Shown: piece by piece, positions 20,201 to 31,047 of the stretch | Numbering within the stretch: position 1 is the first letter of the stretch | How the letters are laid out: each line of letters opens with the position of its first letter | Assembly (NCBI GenBank): GCA_037349315.1 | Contig: JBAIAC010000023.1 | Span: forward strand, 32,278,501 to 32,342,500 | Source of the DNA: Chelydra serpentina | Lineage: Eukaryota; Chordata; Testudines; Chelydridae | Direction of reading: 5' to 3' | DNA length: 64,000 nt | Notes under the pieces: model-generated | Seen by the model: the letters and a program-made list of their open reading frames with translations, nothing else | Databases searched by the model: none | Told to the model about the DNA's origin: nothing | Program-made: the position numbers and the translations under genes

Positions 20201-23200
20201 AAAAAACATGATTTGGGTAACACGGTGATAATTACTCTATAAATGCTCAGATATTCGTGAGCATGGTATTTGTTAAATGTTCAAATTACCTGGCTGTTTT
20301 GTGTTTAGGTCTCATCTTAGAAAACTCTGATTTTCAGATGGCTCTTTTTGGAGAGCTAATCAATAGATTTTTACTGTGCTATGGACTAGAGATGAGCCTC
20401 ACAACCTCCCAAGTTTGAGGAAATTAGGTTCAGAATTCAAACCTTGCAGCCGGTCCTATGTCTCTGTAATGCACAGATCTGAATGCCCCAAACACTGGGG
20501 AAATCCGGACTGAAACTTTGAGGCTCAGGCCCAACATCACTAATGGCTACATTTCCCGCTCCGGTGCACACAGGGCTCCCAATCAATAAAATGGGAGCTA
20601 TGCTCACTGTAGTCTAGTATCGGACACCAACGTTTCTGCCTTGACTTTCAGCCGTAATGCAGAATTTCACTACTTCTGAGCCAACCCTTAAACATACGGG
20701 CTTTATAGATCATATTAACTGTAAGCAAGACGAAAAGACCCCTTTTCGAAATGCTCAATGGCAGAAATAACAGCGGTGGGCTGGTAAATGTACTTGTGTT
20801 TCACGCGGCTTAGCGTAAAGCACTGCACTACCACAAGCTTTTATTGTCTCTCTCTGGGGGTTACTTAGATCTTAGTGTAAGTATAAGATTATCTAGGTAA
20901 GTAACCATGGATAGAATTCCAACAGAGGTTCCAGCGCTATTATAAACCAGGGGTGCTTACCTCTGTGGCCCAAGATGCAGTGTCTTTGTGTTGTACTGTA
21001 TGCTGTTTCAATTTTAGCTCTGTTATCTGTTTAAAGTTCCATATGCGGGGGGGGGGGGGCGGGGGGGGGGGGGGGGGGAGAGTCACTCTCCCTGTTATCC
21101 AGAGTTGCCTCTAGGTTTTTTGTCTGCTCTAGGCAGCATTGAAAATGTACTGTACACCCCACTCAGCTCCAAGTCACTTACAATCAACAGTCAATAAACA
21201 TTTTGCAACTGCCTATGCTCCACTCATCTAGAAGAGCCAGCCCTGTTCAGACTGACAAACATGAAATATCAATACTAATATGACTGCAGAGTGTTACATG
21301 GCCGCTAAAAAGGCTTTTTATGTTCTTTGCTGCTTTAATGGCAGCTTCCAGATACTGTATATCGTTGTACAGTAGTTACATAGCAAATCTTTAAAAGGAT
21401 TTGTTGGGCAAGAAAGAACATGAAAAGATTGTCAGACCCTTCCTGGTCTACTGCTAGTATTCTCTCCTTTATGTGATATATACGTATGTTTATATGGGGT
21501 AAAACAGGAGTTTGTACTCTTGAGCTGCTGCCAAGCAATACTGCTGTAGCTTATCTTTTAAGAGCTGTTTGTGCATTTTGGGATCAATAGAGTTGATTAG
21601 TTACTAGATTAGGCTGCACTGCTTTTTATGGCTTTCACTTTCCACACCTCTCCTCTCAAGTGCAAAATCTCCTACTCCTAGGAGAGCCATACAATGTAAC
21701 ACCACACATCACTGCCTCCCCAGCTCTCCAGAATGGACCTGGGTCATGAAAGGTATTCACTCCCTCACTGCATCTGATGGCAACATCAGAGTCAGAAGCA
21801 AACAGCTCACAGCTCTTCATTGTGGAGCACAGAGCCTGCCTCTCTATGGTAGGAAGGCAGACAATGTGAGATCTCCCCTGCCCAAATTGGCTGTGCTCAA
21901 TCAGGCTTTTGTGACACTGAGAGAAGGCCTGTACCCAAGTCTACACTGGGTCTGGTTATAGGAGCTGCTGTGCAAAGCCTATCCAGAAGAGAGGACACGC
22001 AACAGAGAACAGAACCACAAGAGGAGTTTGGCCCTATACCTAAATTTGGACCTAGCAGAGCCAGCGTAAAGTTCCCAGCAGCGCAGTTGTGTACTGCTTT
22101 AGAAGAGCAGTTAAAGTTCTCCTCTTCAGCAGGGAGGTGGACAGCCCCAGCTTGCACTGTTTGACATGCTCCTCACTGTATGAAAGAGCAATCGCAGGAT
22201 ACTTGCCACACCCCCAAGGGCGTGGGGTTAGGAGAAGAGTAGCAGTGGTGAGGAGAACTTCCCTATCCAAGCTGTAGCCACCAGGCACAGTGAACGAAGC
22301 CCCTGTTTGCTGTGTATCAGTGAGAGAGAAATAGGGGTGTAAGCCTATCAACTCCTTTACATCATGTCCCAAGTTTCCCCTAATTTTCCAATTCCTGGAT
22401 CCTGTCTGTGCTCTAGTCATACATTGGTATTTGTCTTGCTTATAGTAGGGTGGGCAGCCTGTAGGCTGTAGCCATAAATGATGATGGTATTTCCACCCAA
22501 AGGGCCTCTACAAGATTCTATCTACTAGACTTGCATTTTTCTCCCATTTTACTGATCAGAATTCAGAAAATGTTCCCTAAAGCAGGTACGAGAACTTGGG
22601 AAGTAAAGAGTTGAGACTGGGATACTGCTTCTTCAGTCACTCATGTCTTCGGTATTAGTTATTTGTTCGGGGTACAACCCACAATGTGTTCGGTATTTTC
22701 CAGAGATGCAAGAAAAGGCAGGCCCTGCCCCTGGGATACTCTAGGCACAGACAGGAAGGACAAGGTCACGGAAGAGGAACAACAAAATGAGATTTTCTAT
22801 TTAAAAATCAAAAACCACAAGATTCACTATGGGGTGGATTAGTTCAGGAAGGTTAAACCACGCATAGGGGGTTACAGGAAAGACCGCCTAAGTCTGTGTG
22901 GGTGTAAGAGAAAGCCATACTGTACTTCCCTCACCCCCTTACCTCAGGGAATGGAGGAGACCAGCGCTGCATTAGCATAGTACATAATTCACTTTATAAT
23001 TGCTAGGGGATCTCAATCATTCCGTGCACTGCTTGGATTGGGTTATCAAAGCAGGAAAGATTTAGAGTACTATATAACCATTAAGGATCCTAGTCACAAA
23101 GAAATAATTTACGTAGACACAATCAATACTGCATAGTTTTAACGAGCTGTGTGGAGGCTGTGGGTTTGTACTCAGTTACCAGGGGAGGAAAATCTGTCTC

Positions 23201-23474
23201 CAAGCAGGCTGAGTGTCGGAATGTGGGCAGACTGATGGTCAGATTTACAGAGAGGACACATATGGACATGGGGTGATGGCCTTTTATTTGACTGGATAAA
23301 GTTCTTAGTGGAAATCTGAAGGGATTTGTGTGAAACCTTATCCACAGCTAATCCAAAGTTTACACTGATTATGCCATACTGTAGACCTAGTAGGAAAGAA
23401 CCAGCTTTAAAGACAAAGCTTTCATACTTACAAGTATTTTTTCTTACCCTACTGCACATTTGAAGTTCTCTCAG
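20201..23474. other. No gene recognised
   Basis: No coding region is supported. A long G tract (21047-21078, broken by a single C at 21060) could form G-quadruplexes. Short open frames around 21900-22420 overlap on both strands and show no family signature. Confidence 0.45.
21047..21078 (+). repeat. Poly-G tract
   Basis: 31 G residues with one C. It is a strong G-quadruplex candidate and prone to sequencing length error. Confidence 0.95.
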
Positions 23475-23771
23475 TCTACCTCTACACTTCAGCCGGGGTC
23501 TGAGTCCCAGCTCGAGAAGACATACTCATGCGTGCTCTCACTGAGCTAGTGCACTAAAAATAGTATGGTAGCCTCACTAGCACAGGCAGTGACAAGTGGC
23601 AGCTCTAGCTAGGCACCCAACTACGTACCCACAGCGTTCAGGTAGGCTCGTACTCATTGCTGCCAGATGACCGAAGCTACTCTACAACTTTTAGCATGCT
23701 AGCTGGGTGAGAACTAGAGCAAGTATGTCTACTTGAGCTGGGAATCACCCCCTGCTGAAGTGTAGATGTAG
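23475..23771. mobile_element. Palindromic MITE (CTACACTTCAGC type)
   Basis: CCTCTACACTTCAGCCGGGG at the left pairs with CCCCTGCTGAAGTGTAGATG at the right, and CACTAAAAATAGTATGGTAG in the interior is the counterpart of the 16818 element's middle. It ends exactly where the PLE 3' terminus begins. Confidence 0.75.
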
Positions 23772-23772
23772 C

Positions 23773-24785
23773 GAGACAAGGTGGACGAGGTAATATCTTT
23801 TATTGGACCAACGTCTGCTGGAGAGAGAGACAAGCTTTCAAGCCATATACAAAGCTCTTCTTCAGGTCTGGGAAAGATACTTCGAGCATCCCAGCTCAAT
23901 GCAAGGTGGAACAGATTTTTTACCCTACATAGCTAGTACATATTCTAAGGGACCATTCAAGATAGAGTGGCCCATTAATACTTCTGCACTCATAAAACAA
24001 AAAGAGGGGGTTAGTAGATTACAGATTGTTGTAATAAGTCATAAATCCACTGTCTCTTTTCAGTCTATGATTTTTAGCGTCTAGCAGAGTTATGAATTTA
24101 AGCTCCCAGGCTCGTCTTTTCATACTGTTGTGCAGGTTTCCTTTGAGGATGAGGATGGATAGGTCAGCTATAGAGTGATCACTTTTCACAACATGTTCAC
24201 CCACAGGTGATAGGATGTTTTTGTTTTTTATCATTTCCCTACGTGAGTTGATTCAAGGGCATAGTGGTTGTCTGGTTTCACCCACATAGTTGTTGTTGGA
24301 GCATTTAGTGCACTGGATGAGATATACCACATGCTGTGACAGGCATGTGTATGATACATGGATTGTGAAAGGTGTGTTGTGAGTGGTGGTAATCATTGTA
24401 GCAGTGGAAATACGTCTGCAGGTTTTGCATCTGTTCTGGCAAGGTCTGGTGCCACTTTGAGTTGGTGTGTCCTGGTCTGTGCACAGCTTGCTTGTGATGA
24501 TGAGCTTGGAGAGGTTGGGGGATTGTCTGAAGATCAGAAGTGGGGGTTCAGAAAAGATTTCTCAGGAGGGGGTCACCATTGTGTGTGGATTGTAGTTGTT
24601 TGATGGTATCATGTATGGGTACCAGTGTGGGATGGTAGGTGACAACTAGAGGTGTACGGTGAGAGTGGATTGTATTTCTTTATTGAAGTATGTTCTCTCG
24701 GGGTATCCTGGGACTGACAGTATCATCCATGTACCTATGCTGGGATCTGGAGGGGACGAGACTTAATCTTTAGGGGTGAACTGAA
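23773..24785 (-). pseudogene. Penelope-like element, GIY-YIG region and 3' end (lineage B)
   Basis: On the minus strand this is the 3' part of an EN+ PLE. From about 24640 downwards it encodes, in broken frames, the linker before the endonuclease, then CQNRCKTCRR (the Cys-rich motif typical of this position), then a CSNNNYVGET match to the YIG half of the GIY-YIG nuclease. A conserved C-terminal block follows, with KSDHSIADLSILILKGN and RAWELKFITLLD (24020-24200). Frameshifts and stops are present and the RT domain is absent. The 3' terminus is ATAAAAGATATTACCTCGTC then CACCTTGTC. The upstream limit near 24785 is uncertain. This lineage differs from the PLE copies at 27.2 and 33.7 kb. Confidence 0.75.
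23836..23865 (-). ncRNA. Hammerhead-like core at PLE 3' end
   Basis: The minus strand reads CTGAAGA, then a short stem (AGAGC...GGCTT), then GAAA and GCTTGTC. This is the CUGANGA-stem II-GAAA order of a hammerhead ribozyme. PLEs of many eukaryotes are known to carry such motifs in their terminal repeats. Helices I and III are weak here, so activity is doubtful. Confidence 0.4.
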
Positions 24786-25559
24786 AATGGACAAGTTGTA
24801 AGCCAAGGGCAGTGGGAACAAGTGCCTTTCCCAACCAGCTCCAAAGCAAAGTCTACATGCTATGTACGGTCAAACCCCCTTTTCCAGCATTTTGGCTGTA
24901 TTAACAAAGAAAACAGTAAGATAACTTTCAGCTTATAACCTTCTCTCTGGGCTCTGCTGCTCCTACCTTAAGACTGCTCAGCCCACCCACTAGATCCTTT
25001 CCAAAAAGGTAGTCCTACCCTTTTTGTGTGCACATAGGGCAATAAACCACCTCTCTCAAGTAGTCAACAGAACTCACTTAGCCCTTTTTAGCAGGATCAA
25101 CCTCTGTTAAGTGGCAAACATGCCCAATCTGTTGCCAGCAGATTCCAATTAAAAATTCAGATTTTTCACCAAACTAAGGAAATTAATAAAATAAAACCAT
25201 AATTTGCTTCTAATGCTTGCCATTTGAAATCAGTGGAGGCTGGTGACAGCTGAAAGCAGGCAGGCCAAATTGGTCAAGAGTCAATTTGCAGCTATGCGTA
25301 AAGCTCTTAAAGTCTCTTCTTTAGGGCACGGTAGACACTGCTGACTTGTCTGCTCTGAGGAACCACCACTGCTGGAAATAACGAACACACTTAACAGGAT
25401 GTAAAAATAAAAAAAATCCCTTTACATAATAGCCTTGATCCAGTTAATGGAGAATTTTTAAATGCATTGTGGAGTCTTGAGTTTTGGTGCATATGAGAGA
25501 ATCTCAGGGTATACTTTTCCCAAGTGATGCTTTTATAAAGGAACTGTGGGCTTGTAATC
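24786..25559. other. No feature recognised
   Basis: Nothing assignable. Confidence 0.45.
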
Positions 25560-25760
25560 AGAACATGGGACTATGAGGCAGGATAGCTGTGTTCTATTCA
25601 TCCATAAACTTGAATTGACCATGGGCAAGTGATTTAAGCTTTCTTGGCTTCAGTTTACCCATCTATAAAATGGGTAAAATAATACTGTAGCTAGCTTACA
25701 GGGAGGTTGAGAGACTTAGTGGCATACTGCCAAATGCTTTCAGATCCTTGGATAAAAGGT
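25560..25760 (+). repeat. MIR-like SINE
   Basis: ACTATGAGGCAGGATAGCTG, TTGACCATGGGCAAGTGATT, TTGGCTTCAGTTTACCCATC and TATAAAATGGGTAAAATAAT follow the order of a MIR/core-SINE. Confidence 0.65.
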
Positions 25761-26198
25761 GGAACAGGAGTATTAAATCTTTCAGAAGATAAAAGGAGTT
25801 AGTTATATTTCATGCACTGTTTTACTGCAGTAATGCCCCAATTCATAGAGTTTTGAGAGCACTGTACATACTCTTGAATTTATTAGACTAAGGAACTGTA
25901 GTTTTCCCCAAGACGCTTTAACAAAAAGTGAGCACAACTTCTATAAACTTGTAATTCAAATGCTCCCACGTAGAATTTCCACAAGACTGTTTAAAAGTGC
26001 AGTAAAAATTGTAATTAAAAACTGTATCTCCTAAAGAAGGTGACTCATGTTTTTGTGATTCAGAAAAATATGTCAATAGAACACTGTTTACTAAATTCAC
26101 ATGATAAACTGCTGGGGTTTTTCAAAGGATATAGGAGCATTTGAAGAAATATTAATGGCAAACAGGGAAATTATGTTATTTTTGCCCACAGAAAGTCT

Positions 26199-26580
26199 GT
26201 TTTCCCCAGTGGTGCAAGTAGATTTTAACTCTTACCAGTATGGTACTGACTCCCTGCACCCGCTCACAAAAAATGTTCCCTGACTAGAGCCCTGCACGGA
26301 TACAAATTTCAGCCCTTCCACACAGCTGTGTGGGGGTCTGTCTGGGGTCTGTTCAGCCCCGCTGGAGGGCAGGGCTGGGACAGCCACACCGGAGCTGCCA
26401 GCACGGGATGCTGGCTCTTGGGGGTGGCGGTCCCATGTTCTGCTCCTTACGCTGCTGCAGTTCCTGGGAGAGCCCTGCAGTTCTGAAAATGTGTTTTTCC
26501 AGTATGGCGTACCAGCAATAAATGTGTTAATGGTACAGCATACCTGACCATACTGGCTTACTTGCATTACTGGTTTTCCC
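26199..26580. mobile_element. hAT-type MITE with 8-bp target duplication
   Basis: The element (26207-26572, 366 bp) starts CAGTGGTGCAAGTA and ends TACTTGCATTACTG as the inverted partner; a second pair, CCAGTATGGTA and TGACCATACTGG, lies just inside. It is flanked by the exact 8-bp direct repeat GTTTTCCC (26199-26206 and 26573-26580). A CA start plus 8-bp duplication is the hAT signature. The interior is GC-rich, and its 143-codon open frame on the minus strand has no family features. Confidence 0.88.
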
Positions 26581-27199
26581 TCTGCCCTAACTTTTTTACT
26601 TTGCCTTTTCAAATACAGAACGGTAAATGATAGCAAAGGCAAAAGACTATCTCCAGCAAACATACAGTTGTCTGGTCAATCAATCTGTTGTCGTGGATGG
26701 TCTCAGAACCTCAGCAAAACCACAGGAGTGTGGCATGCAACTGGTCTCTTATGGCAGCTGAAATTTAGGACATGTGGATAGCGGATTATAAATCTGACCC
26801 ATGTTCTATGTTTAAGAGGTGCCACATGCAAAGAGAGGACATGAACTTGGAATGTTGCTTGAACTAATAAGAGGCTAGGCTTGAATTCTACAGTCCAGAT
26901 AACAGCAGGGAGCAGTTAGCCAAGGATTTGAATACAGAAATTCCTTCCTGTGCCTGCCCTTATTGGAACTAAGGTCCTCTTCGTGGGAGTGTTACTTCTT
27001 ATTTTTCAGCCCTACAGGATTCCTGCTCTCCAGCAGCATATCATTTGTAAATCTGCTTCAGAGATCTGAACTCCCTACGGTCTCACTTGGTCTCTATTTT
27101 AACATTAATAGGGGCAGAAATAAGTGATCACTGGAGCTCCACTGGCTGCTAAATCATCATCGTAGATAGGTGTTATGCCCTGTTCGACACCATGGTGAA
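26581..27199. other. No feature recognised
   Basis: Nothing assignable upstream of the PLE copy. Confidence 0.45.
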
Positions 27200-27939
27200 G
27201 TACTCTGTCCACATATCTATTCAAGTGACACCATCATAGGACCTAATCACATCAGCCACACCATCAGGGGCTCGTTCCCCTGCACATCTACCAATGTGAT
27301 ATATGCCATCATGTGCCAGCAATGCCCCTCTGCCATGTACATTGGCCAAACCGGACAGTCTCTATTCAAAAGAATAAACGGACACAAATCTGACATCAGG
27401 AATCATAACATTCAAAAACCAGAGGAGAACACTTCAACCTCTCTAATCACTCAGTGACAGACTTAAAGGTGGCAATTTTGCAACAGAAAAGCTTCAAAAA
27501 CAGACTTTAACGAGAAGCTGTTGAACTTGAATTAATATGCAAACTAGATACCATCAACTTAGGTTTGAACAGAGACTGGGAATGGCTCGGTCATTACGTT
27601 AATTGAATCTATTTCCCTTAGTTAACTATCCTCACTCACACCTTTGTGTCAACTGTCCGCAATGGGCCACCTTGATTATCACTTCAAAAGTTTTTTCCCC
27701 CTGCTGATATAGTCCCTCTTAATTAGCCTCTTAAAGTTGGTATAGGTACTTCCACCTTTTCACGTTTCTCTGAATGTATAAATATCTGCTTACTGTGTGT
27801 TCCATTCCATGCATCTGATGAAGTGGGTTCTAGCCTACGAAAGCTTATGCTGAAATAAATTTGTTAGTTTCTAAGGTGCCACAAGTAATCCTGTTCTTTT
27901 TGCTGACACAGACTAACACGGCTGCTACTCTGAAACCTG
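27200..27939 (+). pseudogene. Penelope-like element, GIY-YIG domain and 3' end (lineage A)
   Basis: A 5'-truncated copy of an EN+ PLE. The reading frame from about 27200 encodes a linker followed by the GIY-YIG endonuclease: VIYAIMCQQCPSAMYIGQTG with the GIY-like and YIG motifs, then RINGHKSDIRNHNIQ. A frame change near 27440 shifts to the frame encoding HSVTDLKVAILQQKSFKN and then, after a premature TAA, the conserved ELICKLDTINLGLNRDWEW and LGHYVN end. The 3' UTR runs to AACACGGCTGCTACTCTGAA and contains the hammerhead-like motif. RT sequence is missing, so the copy is dead on arrival. Confidence 0.85.
27815..27842 (+). ncRNA. Hammerhead-like core in PLE 3' UTR
   Basis: CTGATGA is followed by a hairpin (GTGGG, loop TTCTAG, CCTAC; five pairs including one G-U), then GAAA and GCTTATGC. 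This matches the conserved catalytic core and stem II of a hammerhead ribozyme. The base at the expected cleavage site reads UG instead of UH, and helix I is not evident, so this copy is probably inactive. Confidence 0.45.
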
Positions 27940-28047
27940 TCCTTGGATGCAGATTCCAGTTCTTGGTGGTGGGGGTCTCTCTCACCCGTTACAAGAGAAG
28001 CCCTGCACGGGGTTCTCTGATGGATTTCCTGGGACACGAGAGATGAT

Positions 28048-28112
28048 GGAATCCTGGCCACACTGAAATCAATTGCAAAACTTCAGTTGACTTCAACGGG
28101 GGCCGGGATTTC
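28048..28112. repeat. Short fold-back (GAAATCCCGG/CATTGA type)
   Basis: GGAATCCTGGCCACACTGAA pairs with CTTCAACGGGGGCCGGGATT around CAATTGCAAAACTTCAGTTG. It is one of the degenerate palindromes with a TTGACTTCAA-type centre found across the window. Confidence 0.6.
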
Positions 28113-29920
28113 ACCCTGTATGATTATGTGGTGTCCAGCATATTGGGGGATTAAACTGAGGGCCTCCAGAAGTAAAAGCATGAGCTGCTGCAGCTTGAGC
28201 TGAGGACCCTGAGCCCTAGGGCAAGGAGCTATAACAACTCGTATTCTCTGCAGATTGGGCACAAAGAGGGACCTGTAATACTCATTTACCAGTGGTTATA
28301 AATCCATGGGGAAAACAGTCTCTTTACAAAGACAGCCCTATAATATGCTGATATTAATAAAGACCAGATAACATCTAAGGCAATATCCTGATACCTTTCA
28401 AAATACCTTTCATGCCAGGACAGTCCCGCAGTTAAGAAGCCCATGTAAACAAAGGGGGTTTAAGTAGATTTTGCTTTCCTTTTTGCCAAACTGATTTAAG
28501 ATCATATTTTTACTAGTGCAGTTCCAGGCCTGTTCAGAACAGCCTGACCTGATTAAAATCAAAGGGCAGTCCAATTTTCTTTCCCCGCCCCATTTTAAAC
28601 CCTTAATTTATAAGAGGGACACGTCCAGAGGAAATGGACAGTATTTGCAACATTTCCATGATTTTCAACGACATGTGGCAGGATACTGTGGCAAAATCTT
28701 TTTTCTACTGAGCATTATGGGGTGGAGGGGTGAAGGGAGAAAGGGAGAGAATAACCCACAAACTACAGAGGAAACAACTCTTCTCCGACCACAGCAGGTG
28801 GCTCTTCGCACAGTACGCCTATGGTTTTGCTGATCTTTTATCATGGAAGCCTTGTGATGGGGTAAAAGGATTCCCACACAAAACCTGGCAGGTTTAGGAC
28901 TAAAATCCTAACACACAGCCAGAGATTCCTGCAAAGGCTGCCAGTATTCAAGTGGATTGGAGCCACTTGGCTTCCCGCAGTCTAGTCACAAGGGCTGGTA
29001 GAGCTGCACAATCTCTAAAGGAACCACCTAACAAACCTCTGTGCCTTCAAGGAGAATTATAAACCAGAGCTGGGGGAGCTCAGAGGGAGAAAGCTAAAAT
29101 CGAGAGAAGAGAACAGTTCAGCAACTTGAAGAAAGCCACTTTATATTTATCTCCAAGGGTACAATGATTACAATCGGGGATTACTATATCATAGTTTTGG
29201 TCATGCCTGCATAGACGGGACCAAACAATGTTATTGAATCACATTTTTAGCCCTTGTTTTTAAGTGCGGAGAAAATGTTACAATAATTGTTAAGAATTCC
29301 CCTCCCTAGGCCTTGCGCTCCACTGTGGACCCCGCAGACTCATGTGTCTGCCTATTACCGCTCCGGTCAGCCCACCACAAGCCTCTTCTTCCAGCATGAA
29401 GGCCTGACTCTCTAGTCAGTTCCCAGCCCCTTTGGTCAGCTCAGGAGGTGCAAGGGAGCCAAGCACTGGCCACAGCAAGGCAGCAGAAAATTTCTGTAAG
29501 AAGGTCTGTGCTGGGCTGGATCTTGGCCCTGCATCTCTGAACGCCCTCCCCTCCTCCTCAACTCCCAATACGGTGGGGAGCAATTTGGGAGCAGGCCGGG
29601 GCAGTGTTGGAGCCCCACCCAGCCACAGCAGTTCAGCACTGGGGATCCAGTACGGACCTCAGATTTGCAATGAGCCTGACAGCTGAAGAAAAACCCTTCA
29701 TATTTCACATTAAATGGCAGGCAGTTTGCTGTGTTGCGGCAGGTCTTTTGTTTGTTTTTAATACACTAGTGAAGTGGCTCTGAACCAACTACCTAATAAT
29801 TCGACCACCCCTGAATTTAGAAGAAGTTCAGCTGCAAATCTAGGTCTGAGTTTCACAACTCGAGCCCAGGTCTATTCAATAGTAAGGCTGGCAATGTATA
29901 TGGAGGAAAGTTTAAATATA
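28113..29920. other. No gene recognised
   Basis: A GC-rich patch at 29290-29690 has open frames on both strands from composition alone. No protein family, RNA or repeat is recognised. Confidence 0.4.
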
Positions 29921-29992
29921 GGGCCAGATCCTCAGCTGATATAAATCAGTCTTCGTGCCATTAGCTTTTATACCAGCTAAGGATCTGATCTG
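29921..29992. repeat. Short fold-back (GGGCCAGATCCTCAGCTG type)
   Basis: GGGCCAGATCCTCAGCTGAT and ATAAATCAG pair with ACCAGCTAAGGATCTGATC around GTGCCATTAG. It is a degenerate palindrome of a type recurrent in reptile and bird DNA. Confidence 0.6.
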
Positions 29993-30689
29993 TAGACATT
30001 AACAAGATCATAAAGGCATCCTACACCTCAGCAATCAGAGGAAAAAGACACACGTTACTAGGGTTTGTGCTGACTGCAGCACAAGCTATTGACACAACAA
30101 ATATGACTGTCACTTGAGCCCCCACTGCATTAGTTCCAACATTTACTACTAAGCAAAAAGACCAATGTTGCTCTAGTAGGATAATTAAAAAACCCACTGT
30201 CTTCAGAATATAGATTCCCACAGGCAGAGAGAAATTTTTTGGGTGGGCGTTGCATCTTCCTTTCAGAGCAATGAGCCATGACTAAACTGTCAAAGGTTTA
30301 CTGATGGCAGCTGGGTACAAGGAGCTTTCAAGATTATTTCAAGCTGATTTTAATAGATTACACAAGATGGAATGGAATAGAAAGGAATTTCAGAAAACTA
30401 AACTGTTGCCTCTTGGGATTTCAAAGAAGAAAAAACAAGTACTGTTTTTCTATCAATAACACAATGAAGTCGTTTTGGTCATAGTTTTGGCCATTTTACA
30501 GATCTAGAGTGCTCTCGGTGCACCGCATCACAAATTAAGTTTTCCCCACAGCAATTAAATAAAACCCCCAAATAAAGACTTAATACAATCAGGATATTGA
30601 ATTGGGGTGGGGGTTTTGAGAACCCAGCATAGATCCCCATGAAAGCTCAGTAGTATGAATCAAGTCTTTTGGATGTTAGTTTGAATAGT

Positions 30690-30830
30690 GTGGCCAAGTG
30701 GATAATACAACACTGGACTGGGACTCAAGAAACCTGGATTCCATTCCTGGCTCCGCCTCGGGCCTGCCTCCTCCACCCCCAAATCTCAGTTTCCCCACCT
30801 TTGTAAAGCGCTTTTTGTATGCGCTCCTGT
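30690..30830 (+). repeat. MIR-like SINE
   Basis: GTGGCCAAGTGGATAATACA, ACTGGACTGGGACTCAAGAA, CCTGGATTCCATTCCTGGC and CTCAGTTTCCCCACC form the head and core of a MIR/core-SINE, and the TTTGTAAAGCGCTTTTTGTA tail is present. Confidence 0.75.
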
Positions 30831-30926
30831 GAAAAATAAAAACCTCAGGACACAAGCTCAGATTCTGATCTCAATTGCACCACAAAAATCAGAGTGCTTC
30901 CAGTTGTAATTGATATCAGACATTCA

Positions 30927-31047
30927 GGGCTTGTCTATGCAAGGGAATTGGCTGGGATAGCTATAGCAGAACTATTCCACTATAGCTACATGTATGTAAC
31001 TCCCACCTCCCTGCGGTCGTGGAGTCTTTATTCCAGAATAATTACTT
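30927..31047. mobile_element. Possible MITE fragment
   Basis: GGGCTTGTCTATGCAAGGG resembles the GTCTACAC-type terminus, and ATTCCAGAATAATTACTT recalls the interior of such elements. No right terminus is seen. Confidence 0.35.

Noticed and set aside
26232..26663. A 143-codon protein gene on the minus strand
   Set aside because: The frame lies over a hAT MITE with exact borders and its GC-rich interior. It has no domain.
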